From the NCBI RefSeq assembly GCF_012396365.1, contig NZ_JAAXPG010000020.1, positions 97,544-161,543 of the forward strand: a stretch of DNA of 64,000 nucleotides. Reading direction: 5' to 3'. The stretch comes from Nocardiopsis alborubida (lineage in GTDB: Bacteria > Actinomycetota > Actinomycetes > Streptosporangiales > Streptosporangiaceae). The notes under the pieces were generated by a model, which ran no database searches, was not told the origin of the DNA, and was given only the letters and a program-made list of their open reading frames with translations. Below are positions 8,576 to 17,153 of the stretch, in pieces. The stretch's first letter is position 1. Each line of letters opens with the position of its first letter. The translations under genes were made by a program, and so were the position numbers.

Positions 8576-10906
8576 TCAGTCGAGACGGATCCCGGAGAGC
8601 GGGGGGCCCTCCTCGCGCGTGCCCGGTCCGGGCGCGGCCTGTGCCGGGTCCGGGTTCTGGCGCGGGCTCCTGCGGGGGCGCTGCTCGTCGCGGAAGGAGA
8701 CGGTCAGGCCGTCGGTCAGGGGTTGGCTGTGGCCGCCGAGGCGCAGGGTCTCGGTGCCGTGGGGAGTGCGCAGGCGCACACCGCCCCTGGGGTCGCGGGA
8801 GGCCCGGTAGACCGGTCCCGCGCCGGAGGCCCCGCCGTGTTCGAGGCGCGGCGCCGGTCCCTGGGGGTCGCGGACGGTGAAGGCGAAGGAGGTGCTCCAC
8901 CTGCTGGGGGCGCGCAGTTCCTGTTGGAGGGAGAGCGCGTCCCGGTGGAGTTCGACGACCAGGCCCTGCACGTTGCTGGCGGCCCGCCTCCTGTGCCACA
9001 CCAGCCACGCCTGGAGTCCGGCGGCGACCAGGGCCAGGAGCAGCGCGAGCCAGGCCCACCAGTAGCGTTCGAGGACTCCCGGCGGGGTGCGCACGGTCAC
9101 CGTGAGCGGCGCGGAGGTGGTCAGGACCGCGCCCTCGGCGTCCACGGCCTGCACGTGCAGGACCGCCCGTCCCAGGGCGGAGCCCTGTTCGAAGCGCACG
9201 GTGAAGCCGGTCCTGCTGGTGCCGGGGCTGAAGGCGGTGGTGTCCTGCTCGATGGTGGCCAGGACCCCTTCGGGAGCCTGGAGGAGCAGTTCCACCTGTC
9301 CCTCCTGTGAGTCCTGGTTGTCGACGTCGAGGGTGCCGTCGATGCGGCTGCCGGCCCAGACCTCGCCGGGCGGGTCGTCGAAGCGCACGCCGGGTTGCAG
9401 GGCCGCCCCGCCGGGGTCGATGGTGTAGCGCAGTTCGCGCACGTCGTCGGGGACGCCGGGTCCCTGGACGCGGCTGGTGAAGAGCAGGGTGCCGGCTCCC
9501 TCGGGGACGGCGACCGTGCCCGCGTACTGGCCGTCCTGGGCGGTGGCGTCGGGGCCCTCGCCCCCGTCGTTCAGTTCGATGGGCTCGGCGGTCTCGTCCG
9601 GGGCGGCGACCTCGGCGGAGAAGTCGAGTTCGGCGAGCGCCTCGGGGTCGGTGACGGGGCCGCGGCGGGTGCGGATGTCCACCCTGACCACCAGTTCCTG
9701 ACCGGAGTGGTCGGCGGGTTCGACGGTGAGGAAGGTGTTGACGCGGCCCTGCCACTGGACGGTGGCCGTCACCAGTTCCTCGGGGGTGCCGTCGGGGGAG
9801 GTGAGCCGCACCTGCCAGGTGCCGGGCAGGGGGTCGACGACGTGGAGCACCTCCACCGGGCCGTTCGCGCCGCTGAGGCTGATCCGGGAGTCCTTGTGGT
9901 CGCCGCCGTCGGGGTCGACCGTGTCCCCCTCGGGGTCGGTGTACTCGACGCTGATCGCCGGGTTGTTCTTGGTGACCACGAGCGCGCCGTCGGTGGCGAT
10001 GACCGGGATCGAGGCCGACAGGGTGGTGCTGCCGCCGCCGGAGAGGGTGTCGCTGTCGAGCCCGCCCGCCACGGAGCAGGAGGCGGCGGCCAGTGCCTCG
10101 CGCAGGGAGCGCACCACGTCGGCGGAGTCGTCGACCACGCGCGCGTTGGGCGTGGCCACCTCCAGGTCGTTGCACGTCTCCTGGGAGCCGCCCTCGGCGA
10201 AGGCGTCGAGCTGGTCGCGGTCGATGGAGCTGCCGAAACCCAGCGGCCAGACCTGCACGCCGTCCTCACGCGCGGTCTCCAGGTGCTCGTCGATCCTGGC
10301 CGCGGCGTTGTCGTCGCGGTCCTCGGGGCGCGCGCCCCAGTGGGGGCTGTCGCGCACGTCCAGTTCGCCGTCGGTGAGCAGGAAGACGATCCCGGTCGCG
10401 TCCCGCGGGGCCTCGGGCCCCTCCAGGTAGTGCAGGGCCGTGCCCAGAGCCTCGGCGTGGTCGGTGTCGTCGCCTTCGGAGGAGTCCCGCCGGTGCAGGT
10501 CCGAGACGCAGTCGGCCAGGTACTGGCGTCCCGACCCCTCGTCCACCAGGGTGGGGCGGCACACCTCCCGGGCCGCGATCTGGTCGGCCTGCCCGTTGTT
10601 GCTGCCGAAACCGACCACCGTCACCCGGGATCCGGGGTCCAGGACGCTCTGCGCGATGGTGGAGGCCGCCCTGGTCTCCTGTTCGACGTCGTCCTCGCTC
10701 AGGGAGCCGGACTCGTCCACCAGGATCACGATGTCGAGGGGGGAGGCGGTGGGGGCCGCGTCCGCCTCGGGCCGGTCCGTCTCGTCCGCGGCCCGGGGCG
10801 TGGGCGCCGCGGCCGAGGCCGGGACGGGCGGGAGGAGGAAGAGGAGACAGGCCGCGGCGAGCGCCGCTCGCCTCCACGCCGTCGTCGCGCATGGGGTCAG
10901 TGCCAC
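8576..10906 (-). CDS. secreted, membrane-anchored vWA domain protein
   Basis: The preferred start is GTG 10906, which has GGAAGG about ten bases upstream and places a signal peptide at residues 1-33 ending near ASAAAP; an in-frame ATG at 10975 would add 23 residues. The mature N-terminus is a von Willebrand factor A domain with an intact MIDAS motif DESGS at 64-68 and a later TDGE. An extracellular region with beta-sandwich-like repeats follows. One membrane helix (YWWAWLALLLALVAAG) then leads to a cytoplasmic tail of about 150 residues ending SGIRLD, giving 776 residues in all. The vWA domain should bind a ligand or partner outside the cell in a metal-dependent way, while the tail could report inside. 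It is the likely sensor of the operon. Confidence 0.85.
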   Translation of the reverse strand: MALTPCATTAWRRAALAAACLLFLLPPVPASAAAPTPRAADETDRPEADAAPTASPLDIVILVDESGSLSEDDVEQETRAASTIAQSVLDPGSRVTVVGFGSNNGQADQIAAREVCRPTLVDEGSGRQYLADCVSDLHRRDSSEGDDTDHAEALGTALHYLEGPEAPRDATGIVFLLTDGELDVRDSPHWGARPEDRDDNAAARIDEHLETAREDGVQVWPLGFGSSIDRDQLDAFAEGGSQETCNDLEVATPNARVVDDSADVVRSLREALAAASCSVAGGLDSDTLSGGGSTTLSASIPVIATDGALVVTKNNPAISVEYTDPEGDTVDPDGGDHKDSRISLSGANGPVEVLHVVDPLPGTWQVRLTSPDGTPEELVTATVQWQGRVNTFLTVEPADHSGQELVVRVDIRTRRGPVTDPEALAELDFSAEVAAPDETAEPIELNDGGEGPDATAQDGQYAGTVAVPEGAGTLLFTSRVQGPGVPDDVRELRYTIDPGGAALQPGVRFDDPPGEVWAGSRIDGTLDVDNQDSQEGQVELLLQAPEGVLATIEQDTTAFSPGTSRTGFTVRFEQGSALGRAVLHVQAVDAEGAVLTTSAPLTVTVRTPPGVLERYWWAWLALLLALVAAGLQAWLVWHRRRAASNVQGLVVELHRDALSLQQELRAPSRWSTSFAFTVRDPQGPAPRLEHGGASGAGPVYRASRDPRGGVRLRTPHGTETLRLGGHSQPLTDGLTVSFRDEQRPRRSPRQNPDPAQAAPGPGTREEGPPLSGIRLD

Positions 10907-11233
10907 GCCACCTGGCCCTTCCTGTGTCTTGTTGTTTTCGGAAGAAGAGTGCGCAGGTGGGTTTGCGTACACCATTCGACCATTGTCCGAAAAGCGGACG
11001 GAGGGCTTACTGTACTGCTTTCCGGAAGGTGCTTCAACGGATTCTTGAATGTCCGTTGACCTCGGTTACCCGCAGTGGTGTTTTCGCTTCGCACGGGTGG
11101 AACCCGGGGTGCTTTGTGGGTGTTTTGCGAAAGAGTGCGGTGCTGTGTGAGATTTGTTTCTTGAGGGGGAGGAAATATCCCCTGGGGCCTTTGAGGACTT
11201 TTGTCCTTATCGGCGGTGGTGACGGGCCGGGCG
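10907..11233. other. intergenic gap inside operon
   Basis: This 327-base stretch is clearly less GC-rich than its surroundings. Apart from the promoter at 11009-11037 and a small hairpin-capable GTCCG/CGGAC pair next to the expected transcript start, I see no gene or other element in it. Confidence 0.6.
11009..11037 (-). promoter_or_regulatory. sigma-70-type promoter for the vWA/tubulin-like operon
   Basis: On the minus strand, TTGAAG (11032-11037) is followed after exactly 17 bases by TACAGT (11009-11014), close to the TTGACA/TATAAT consensus. Transcription would start near 11002, about 95 bases before the GTG at 10906. It lies in the only sizeable gap within the operon and would allow the vWA, tubulin-like and downstream genes to be expressed separately from the two genes above. 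Confidence 0.6.
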
Positions 11234-12214
11234 TCAGGAGGGGCCGGACTTCCTCAGCAGATAGGTGACCTGCTCGCCCAGGTCGGGGGAGAGGGCCCTG
11301 CCCTGGCCGTTGGCCTGCTCGGGACCGACGACCCCCACGGCCACAGCCAACCCGCGTGCGTGCAGGTCGTAGCAGGACTCGACGAGGTCGGCCAGCGAGG
11401 CGATCGCGGTCCTCGCCCGCTGGTGGGCGACCGCTCCGGTCACGGCCCCGGCAGCCGCGGGCAGCAGGAGCAGCCAGGGGTCCCAGGGCGGTTCGGGGAG
11501 CCGGGACAGGGGTCCCGCGCCCCAGGCCGCGGCGGCCAGGTGCAGCGCGCACACGCCCGCCGCGGCGAGGTAGAGCGCGCCCCAGCCGCCCAGGGCACGG
11601 GCCCGGGCGAAGGAGTCCTGTGCCCGTCCGACGTCCTCCCGGGCGCCCTCGGGCAGGAGCAGGAGCAGACGGGGCCAGGTCCAGTACACGTCCAGCCCGT
11701 GTGCGTCACGCACCCTCGCTGTCAGCGAGGCCATCCTGTCGGCCATCCAGGTGCGCCGCGTGGGCTCGGTGAGCGAGATGCGGTGGCTGCGGTCCGGGTC
11801 CCGCCCGCTGGCCGCGGCCGCCTCGCGCGCCCTCTTCGTCCCGGCTCTGCGCCTGGCCGCCTGCCAGCGGCGCCTGCGCCACCGGGGGTTCCAGAAGACG
11901 AGCGGGGACAGCACGCTCTCGCCCAGCCACCAGCGCCCGCACCAGGCGCCGAGCAGTTGGACGACCAGCCCGGGGAGAAGGCCCAGGAGCAGGACCGCCG
12001 CGAGCAGGACCACGGTGACGGCCACGGTGGGGGAGCCCAGCAGCGACCGGGCGTCGGCGGCCAGCTCCGTCAGGCGCGCGGCATCGGTCAGGTCCGCCGG
12101 GGTCAGCAGCGCGCTGGCGGTGAACGCGGCCAGGAAGAGCACACCGGGCAGGGCCAGGTGCGTCCACCAGTGCTCGGCGGCCCTCTTGCCGATCTCGACC
12201 AGCAGGGGATTCAC
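11234..12214 (-). CDS. four-helix membrane protein of unknown function
   Basis: The 326-residue product starts MNPLLVEIGKRAAEHWW. Two hydrophobic segments lie near the N-terminus (about 18-40 and 62-90) and two more in the second half (about 205-228 and 240-258). Between them is a strongly basic cytoplasmic loop containing WNPRWRRRRWQAARRR. I do not recognise the family. The gene begins three bases after the small gene upstream and is followed by a 327-base gap with a promoter before the vWA gene. It is therefore either the second gene of the whole operon or part of a two-gene lead unit. A role in presenting or anchoring the vWA/tubulin-like complex is inference. Confidence 0.75.
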   Translation of the reverse strand: MNPLLVEIGKRAAEHWWTHLALPGVLFLAAFTASALLTPADLTDAARLTELAADARSLLGSPTVAVTVVLLAAVLLLGLLPGLVVQLLGAWCGRWWLGESVLSPLVFWNPRWRRRRWQAARRRAGTKRAREAAAASGRDPDRSHRISLTEPTRRTWMADRMASLTARVRDAHGLDVYWTWPRLLLLLPEGAREDVGRAQDSFARARALGGWGALYLAAAGVCALHLAAAAWGAGPLSRLPEPPWDPWLLLLPAAAGAVTGAVAHQRARTAIASLADLVESCYDLHARGLAVAVGVVGPEQANGQGRALSPDLGEQVTYLLRKSGPS

Positions 12215-12217
12215 CGG

Positions 12218-12676
12218 TCAGGACCCCTTCGTGCGCAGCCGCAGGGGCCTGTCCGCGACGGCGCAGTGGCCGCCCGCCGCGCCTGACTCCCCAGCGCCTC
12301 TGACGCGGGAGCAGGGGGCGGACAGAGGGCACACCTCGCGGACGGCGGGCGCGGGGCCGGGACCCACCCCGGGCAGGCCGCCCACCGGCTCCTGGGGGTC
12401 GCGGCCCGGACCCGGGCCGACGAATCCGTTGCGGAAGAAGGCGTCCCCGGGGTCCAGCAGCGGCCCCAGCCGGTCCTCCAGGGCTCGGAGGTCTCTGTAG
12501 GAGAGGCGGCCCCGTTCCGCGACCTGGGCCACGAGCGCGTCCAGGTCGTCCCGGAGGCCGTCATCCACCGCGGCGTCCTCGTACGCGGATCTCCTCCGGC
12601 ACAGGTGTTCGGCAGCCGCCCTGCTGTCGGTGAGGGGGGTGGGGGAGGCGTGCTGCGCGTGTTCTTCGGAGGTCAC
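12218..12676 (-). CDS. small acidic/helical protein of unknown function
   Basis: This GTG-start frame of 152 codons (MTSEEHAQHASPTPLTDSRA) opens the minus-strand operon. The first 80 residues look helical and mixed-charge (RDLRALEDRLGPLLDPGDAF); the remainder is Gly/Pro-rich and probably disordered. There is no signal peptide or membrane helix. I do not recognise it. A TAAGCT box sits six bases before the GTG, so the message may be leaderless, although a GGAAA ribosome site is also present. It ends three bases before the start of the membrane protein gene. It may be a small adaptor for the proteins encoded below it; nothing in the sequence fixes its function. Confidence 0.6.
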   Translation of the reverse strand: MTSEEHAQHASPTPLTDSRAAAEHLCRRRSAYEDAAVDDGLRDDLDALVAQVAERGRLSYRDLRALEDRLGPLLDPGDAFFRNGFVGPGPGRDPQEPVGGLPGVGPGPAPAVREVCPLSAPCSRVRGAGESGAAGGHCAVADRPLRLRTKGS

Positions 12677-12840
12677 GTTTCCAGCTTAGGGAGGAATCGG
12701 GGATCGTGAAGGGGGAACGTCTGTTTTCTGCTTCTTGTTCTGTTTGTAATTTTTGGGGGTTTTGGATCTTTTTGAAGTGTTGTGGTGCTAGAGAAACGTG
12801 TGATTCGTAATCTAAGGGGGGAAATGTCGGTTTCGGTTGG

Positions 12841-15800
12841 TCACCACCAGAACCGTTCGGTGGTGCGGGCCAGGTGGGTCTCCTCGTGGTCGGGCCCCAG
12901 TATCCGTTCCAGGGCGCGGACCAGCCGCGCGTAGAAATGCGCGGCCTCCCTCCTGCGGGAAATCGCGCCCGGGAGGGTTCTCCCGGGAGGGAAGACCTCC
13001 TCGCTGCTGCGGCGCAGGGCGATGGCGCTCCGGCGCAGACGTCCGTTCCACTCGGGGCGGTCACCGGCCGTCTGCCAGGCCTCCAACAGGGATTCCACGG
13101 CCGCGACCGCGGTGTTCGACGCGGTGAGGAACACCGGGAGGTCGTGGACGGGCGGGCGGACGCTGTCGTGGACCCAGACCGTGCTGTCGAGACCGTCGGG
13201 GCTGTCCTCGATCCGGATCAGAGACAGGCTCTCCAGGTTGCGCAGGATGCCTCCGATGCCCTTCACCGACCTCGTCTCCTTCGCTGTCCGGGGCAGCTGC
13301 CTGTCCAGGTGCCTTCGGACGGTGGACGTGGCGAGCAGACGCAGAGGGACATCGGTGTGCCCGAAGAGCCGGATCATGAGGAGCAGGGGCATCGAGCTCA
13401 GGTAGGGTACCCGGCTGTTGCTGACCAGGGACAGGTGGACCGCTTCCTGGACGGGGGCGGCGGTGCGCTCCCCCTTTCCCCGCAGGTATTCCAGGGGGGC
13501 CAGCTCCTCTGTGACGACGGTGGACGCCGCCAGGGACAGGGCGAGCGGGTGGTGGCCGAAGTAGTCGGCCAGTATCCCGATCCCCGCGGAGGAGCTGAAG
13601 GCGGGAGTGCCGAAGAAGCGCTGTGAGAGGTACTCGACGGCCTCCTCCCGGGCGAACCCGCCCACCTCGACCACGGCGTGCTTCGGGACAGCCCCGCCGA
13701 GGACGTCATGGTGGCGGCTGGTGGCCAGGACCCGTCCGCGGCGGCTTCTCATCGGGAGGAGGCCGAGGACGTCGCCCGGGTGGTCCAGGCCGTCGAGGAC
13801 GAGCAGCCACCGCACGGACGTCTCCGTGAGCCAGCCGCAGAACTCGCGGGTCAGGGCGTGGGGGCCGTTCCGGAACTCCGTGCGCAGGTCGCCCTCGGGG
13901 GAGAACAGAGCGGGGGCCAGGACGGGCACGGACCTGGCATAGGAGGTCAGGACCTTCTCAAGGTCCGCGCCGTTCGCCCACAGCACCAGGTCGACGTCCC
14001 CCCCTCGTGCCGCCCGGGTGGCGTGGTCGGAGGCGAGCAGTGTCTTACCCGTTCCCCCCTCGCCCGCCAGAACCAGGCTGCGGCCCTCCTCCAGCGACTC
14101 CAGGCGGCTTCTGAGGTCCGGTCGCGGGATGAAGCGTCTGGGTTTGGGCGGTACCTCTCCGAGAACGACCGGTCCCCGGCCCTCGGACACGGTCTGCTCC
14201 AGAAAGAACGTGAGCAGCGACCGCGACGGCGCCTCCCGCTGCCTGTCCCCGTGCGCGAGGCGTGGGACCAGGACGTGTCCGGCTGCCTTCCGCGGGGGCT
14301 TCTCCACCGCCGCCACCGACCTGGCCGCCCTTGGGTCCAGCAGGCGCAGGGTGTCGGGGTTGACCCACGCGAACGGTGCGCTCGCCGGGCCGGTGAAGCG
14401 ATCCCCGCCCCCGCCGACGAGGTAGGCGGGGAAGCGCCCGCCGTTCCCCTCCGCCTGCCTGCGCACACCGTCCGACAACGCGTCGAGCAGCCGCGCGGTC
14501 CGTTGGGCGGTGGAGCGGGGCAGCACGGACCTGAGCGCCTCCGCGGCGCCCTCCACGAAGGCGTACAGGCCCTGCTCGTGGTCCACCGGACGCAGGAGAC
14601 CGCTGAGCAGCACCTCGGCCAGCACCCCGGAGTCCGCGTCGTGCAGGACCTCGTGCTGGATCATCCGCATGACGGGCAGGGCCGGGGTGGACAGCGCCGT
14701 ATGCGCCGCCAGCGCGACGGCGGCGGGGGAGGCGGCGCCCTGGAACCGGTGGACCCGCTGGCGCACCGTCAGCGGCTGCTCGTAGGAGACCGGGGCGGGG
14801 GCCGTGCGCGGAGCCCGCCCGCTCACATACGTCACCGCCGCCGGGACCGCGCGGTTCCCCGAGCCCACGAGCTCGGCCCAGTCACCGAACCAGCGAGGTG
14901 CGCAGCGCAGAACGGGGACGGGCACGCTGTCGGACGCGGGCCCGGGGGCCCCGGGGGCGAGAGTCAGCCGCAGTTCGGTGTTGGGTGCCCCCGGCCGCGC
15001 GCTCGTGGCCAGGGAGGGCAGGACCGGAGCGCCGGTGCGCCGCCACTGCGCCTCGGCCAGGGGCTGCACGATGGCGGTGGGACCGTGTCGCGCCAGCAGG
15101 TGCAGCACGGCTCCCGCCAGCCCGGACCACCAGTGCGGTCCGGAGCAGTCGCTCAGGACCAGGACGGCCCGGCGGGCGGAGGGGTCGACCGCGGTGGCCG
15201 CGTCCTGGGGCGGGCCGTGGGGTGTCGGCGCCACGCCCAGCTCCGCGCCCGAGGACGCGGAGCCGTGCACGAGGTAACCCACGCGCACGTCTCGGAACAC
15301 CCCCATGCCGTGCAGCAGGGTGTGGAGCTCCTCGGCCAGGGGGCGCCACAGTCCCATGCTCGGCCCGGTGTCCACGATGAGGAGCAGGTTCAGCCAGCGC
15401 TCCTGCCCGGGCACCAGCACGGGCGCCCACGGGCGGGAGTCCGTCGGACGCCGGTCGGCGATGCGGTGGGCGGTGGCCTCCTCGTCCAGGACCTCGGCCG
15501 TGGCCGTGGGGACCCGCAGGTTGAGCGGGCGCAGTGCGCGCTGCAACGCCAGGGGTTCGTCGATCATGGGCGGGACGGGCACCCGTGTGCTGGTGGCGGC
15601 GAAACCCCTTCCCGACCCGGGCGCGGGCGGGAAGTGCAGGGCCAGGAGGCGTTCGGCTGTGTCGGCGATCCCGTCGTCGCCCGGGAGGGCGCCGGGCGCC
15701 TCCCGGGCCCGGGAGGCGTCGTGGTCTCCCGCTGTTTCCGGGGGTTTCCCCACCTCCACGGGAGGCAGGTCGCGCGCGTTCGGCCGCGACGCGGGCGTGG

Positions 15801-16038
15801 AGGTGCCGGTTCGGTCCGGTCGCTCCGGTTCCTCGTGCCTCGCACGGGACGTGACCTCCGGGGACCGTCGGACGGACGGTGCCGGGACGGGCTCCTCCGG
15901 GCCGGTGGGGGAGACGGCCGGTCGACCGGTGTGGGCACCCAGCCACAGCACCTCGGCGATCTCCAGAGGTGTGGGCCCGCCGAGTTCGGAGGGCGGTGCC
16001 TCGTGCAGCAGCGAGTACAGGCGCCGGTCGTGGTGCAC
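12841..16038 (-). CDS. SAV_2336-type / vWA-like / NB-ARC STAND ATPase
   Basis: The start is set at GTG 16038, six bases after the MoxR stop and preceded by AGGA, giving 1065 residues; longer readings only run through the MoxR gene in another frame. Residues 1-40 (LEIAEVLWLGAHTGRP) resemble the SAV_2336 N-terminal module. After a disordered linker, residues 213-340 form a vWA-like fold, with the metal site altered to DTGPS. A STAND ATPase follows: Walker A GEGGTGKT (659-666), Walker B LLVLDGLD and sensor ATSR. The C-terminal part is helical with a TPR-like end (LGPDHEETHLART). Such proteins act as NTP-dependent switches that oligomerise on sensing a trigger. With the protease and MoxR genes upstream it completes a ternary vWA/MoxR-associated set. 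Confidence 0.85.
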   Translation of the reverse strand: MHHDRRLYSLLHEAPPSELGGPTPLEIAEVLWLGAHTGRPAVSPTGPEEPVPAPSVRRSPEVTSRARHEEPERPDRTGTSTPASRPNARDLPPVEVGKPPETAGDHDASRAREAPGALPGDDGIADTAERLLALHFPPAPGSGRGFAATSTRVPVPPMIDEPLALQRALRPLNLRVPTATAEVLDEEATAHRIADRRPTDSRPWAPVLVPGQERWLNLLLIVDTGPSMGLWRPLAEELHTLLHGMGVFRDVRVGYLVHGSASSGAELGVAPTPHGPPQDAATAVDPSARRAVLVLSDCSGPHWWSGLAGAVLHLLARHGPTAIVQPLAEAQWRRTGAPVLPSLATSARPGAPNTELRLTLAPGAPGPASDSVPVPVLRCAPRWFGDWAELVGSGNRAVPAAVTYVSGRAPRTAPAPVSYEQPLTVRQRVHRFQGAASPAAVALAAHTALSTPALPVMRMIQHEVLHDADSGVLAEVLLSGLLRPVDHEQGLYAFVEGAAEALRSVLPRSTAQRTARLLDALSDGVRRQAEGNGGRFPAYLVGGGGDRFTGPASAPFAWVNPDTLRLLDPRAARSVAAVEKPPRKAAGHVLVPRLAHGDRQREAPSRSLLTFFLEQTVSEGRGPVVLGEVPPKPRRFIPRPDLRSRLESLEEGRSLVLAGEGGTGKTLLASDHATRAARGGDVDLVLWANGADLEKVLTSYARSVPVLAPALFSPEGDLRTEFRNGPHALTREFCGWLTETSVRWLLVLDGLDHPGDVLGLLPMRSRRGRVLATSRHHDVLGGAVPKHAVVEVGGFAREEAVEYLSQRFFGTPAFSSSAGIGILADYFGHHPLALSLAASTVVTEELAPLEYLRGKGERTAAPVQEAVHLSLVSNSRVPYLSSMPLLLMIRLFGHTDVPLRLLATSTVRRHLDRQLPRTAKETRSVKGIGGILRNLESLSLIRIEDSPDGLDSTVWVHDSVRPPVHDLPVFLTASNTAVAAVESLLEAWQTAGDRPEWNGRLRRSAIALRRSSEEVFPPGRTLPGAISRRREAAHFYARLVRALERILGPDHEETHLARTTERFWW

Positions 16039-16043
16039 CGGGC

Positions 16044-17153
16044 TCAGTCCTGGCCGTTGAGGGGCCGCATCAGCTTCCTGGCCAGCGCCTCCCTCGGCAT
16101 GGAGGGGTCCCCGACCGTGTGCCAGCGCATGTAGGCGGCGTTGAGGAGCTGGTCGGTGGCCAGCACACCACCACCCCGGTGAGCGGCGAGGAAGTCCTTG
16201 GCCAGCGCGTCGATCTGATCGTGCAGGTGTGGGGGGAGGTCCTGGAGGTGTTGGTGCACGATGGCGGCGAGTTCCCCGGCTTCCTCGGGAAGGCGCAGTT
16301 CCAGCTTGACGCAGCGGCGCAGGAAGGCCGGGGGGAACGCGCGCTCGCCGTTGCTGGTCATGACGACCAGGGGGAAGGCGCGGCACTGGACCCGGCCGGA
16401 GCGGATGGTCGCGGACGCGGCACCGTCGGCGGTCAGCACCTCGACGCCGGAGGCGTGGGCGGACCGTGGAGCGGGGCCGTCCGCCTCCGCGGGCCTTCGG
16501 CCGCTCCCTCCGGAGCCCCGTACGCCCTCCGCCCCCTTCGCGGGTGCCCCCGGGCCGGAGGCGTGCACACGCATCAGCTCGGGAATCTCGTAGGAGCCCC
16601 TCTCGAAGACGGTGAGCAGGTCGTTGGGCAGGTCGATGTCGCTCTTGTCGATCTCGTCGATGAGAAGCACCCGCGGCTTCTCGAAGGGCAGCAGCGCCGT
16701 TCCCAGCGGGCCCAGGCGGATGTGGTCCCCGATGTGCTCCTCCGGCGCGTGGCCGCCGCTCCCCTCTCGGACCCCGCCCGCACGGCTCGCCGAGTACAGG
16801 CGGCCGAGGGGATCGTAGCGGTACAGGCCGTCGCGCAGGGTCACCCGGCTCGTGATGGGCCAGTACAGCAGCGGTCCGAGCCGGAGCTCGTGGGCGACCG
16901 CCTCGGCCAGGGCCGACTTGCCCGCCCCGGGCGGGCCGGTGACCAGCAGGGGGCGGCGCAGGTACAGGGCGGTGTTGACCTGTTCGACGGCCTCCTCCGA
17001 GGCGAGGTAGGAGATCGCCGCGTGGGGCTCGTCCTCGTTCTCGGGGTGGGGCAGGGGCGGGCCCCCGTCGAAGGCGCGCCACGGAGGAGGATCCGGCAGC
17101 CCCCGGAACTCGTGGGGTTCCCGGGTGCCCCGGAAGATTCTCCAGTCCGTCAT
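16044..17153 (-). CDS. MoxR-family AAA+ ATPase
   Basis: ATG 17153 overlaps the protease stop as ATGA and gives 369 residues. The AAA+ core is clear: Walker A GPPGAGKS (73-80), Walker B LLIDEID (163-169), a sensor-1 region VMTSNGERAFPPAFLRRC, and an arginine-finger-like FLRRC. An unusual Gly/Pro/Ala-rich insert (about 190-240) interrupts the core before sensor 1; it is not typical of MoxR and may be a disordered loop. MoxR ATPases remodel partner proteins, often ones carrying vWA domains. Here the vWA-like STAND protein encoded next is the obvious client. The gene is the middle member of a three-gene operon with the trypsin-like protease. Confidence 0.88.
   Translation of the reverse strand: MTDWRIFRGTREPHEFRGLPDPPPWRAFDGGPPLPHPENEDEPHAAISYLASEEAVEQVNTALYLRRPLLVTGPPGAGKSALAEAVAHELRLGPLLYWPITSRVTLRDGLYRYDPLGRLYSASRAGGVREGSGGHAPEEHIGDHIRLGPLGTALLPFEKPRVLLIDEIDKSDIDLPNDLLTVFERGSYEIPELMRVHASGPGAPAKGAEGVRGSGGSGRRPAEADGPAPRSAHASGVEVLTADGAASATIRSGRVQCRAFPLVVMTSNGERAFPPAFLRRCVKLELRLPEEAGELAAIVHQHLQDLPPHLHDQIDALAKDFLAAHRGGGVLATDQLLNAAYMRWHTVGDPSMPREALARKLMRPLNGQD

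Noticed and set aside
3011..9310. Very long open frames on the plus strand opposite the tubulin-like operon
   Set aside because: They are antisense shadows caused by high GC; their translations are Arg/Gly/Val-biased without domains, while the minus-strand frames carry clear motifs and start-stop coupling.
10907..10975. Longer vWA protein starting at ATG 10975
   Set aside because: The extra 23 residues precede a normal signal peptide and lack a ribosome site; GTG 10906 fits better, though not proven.
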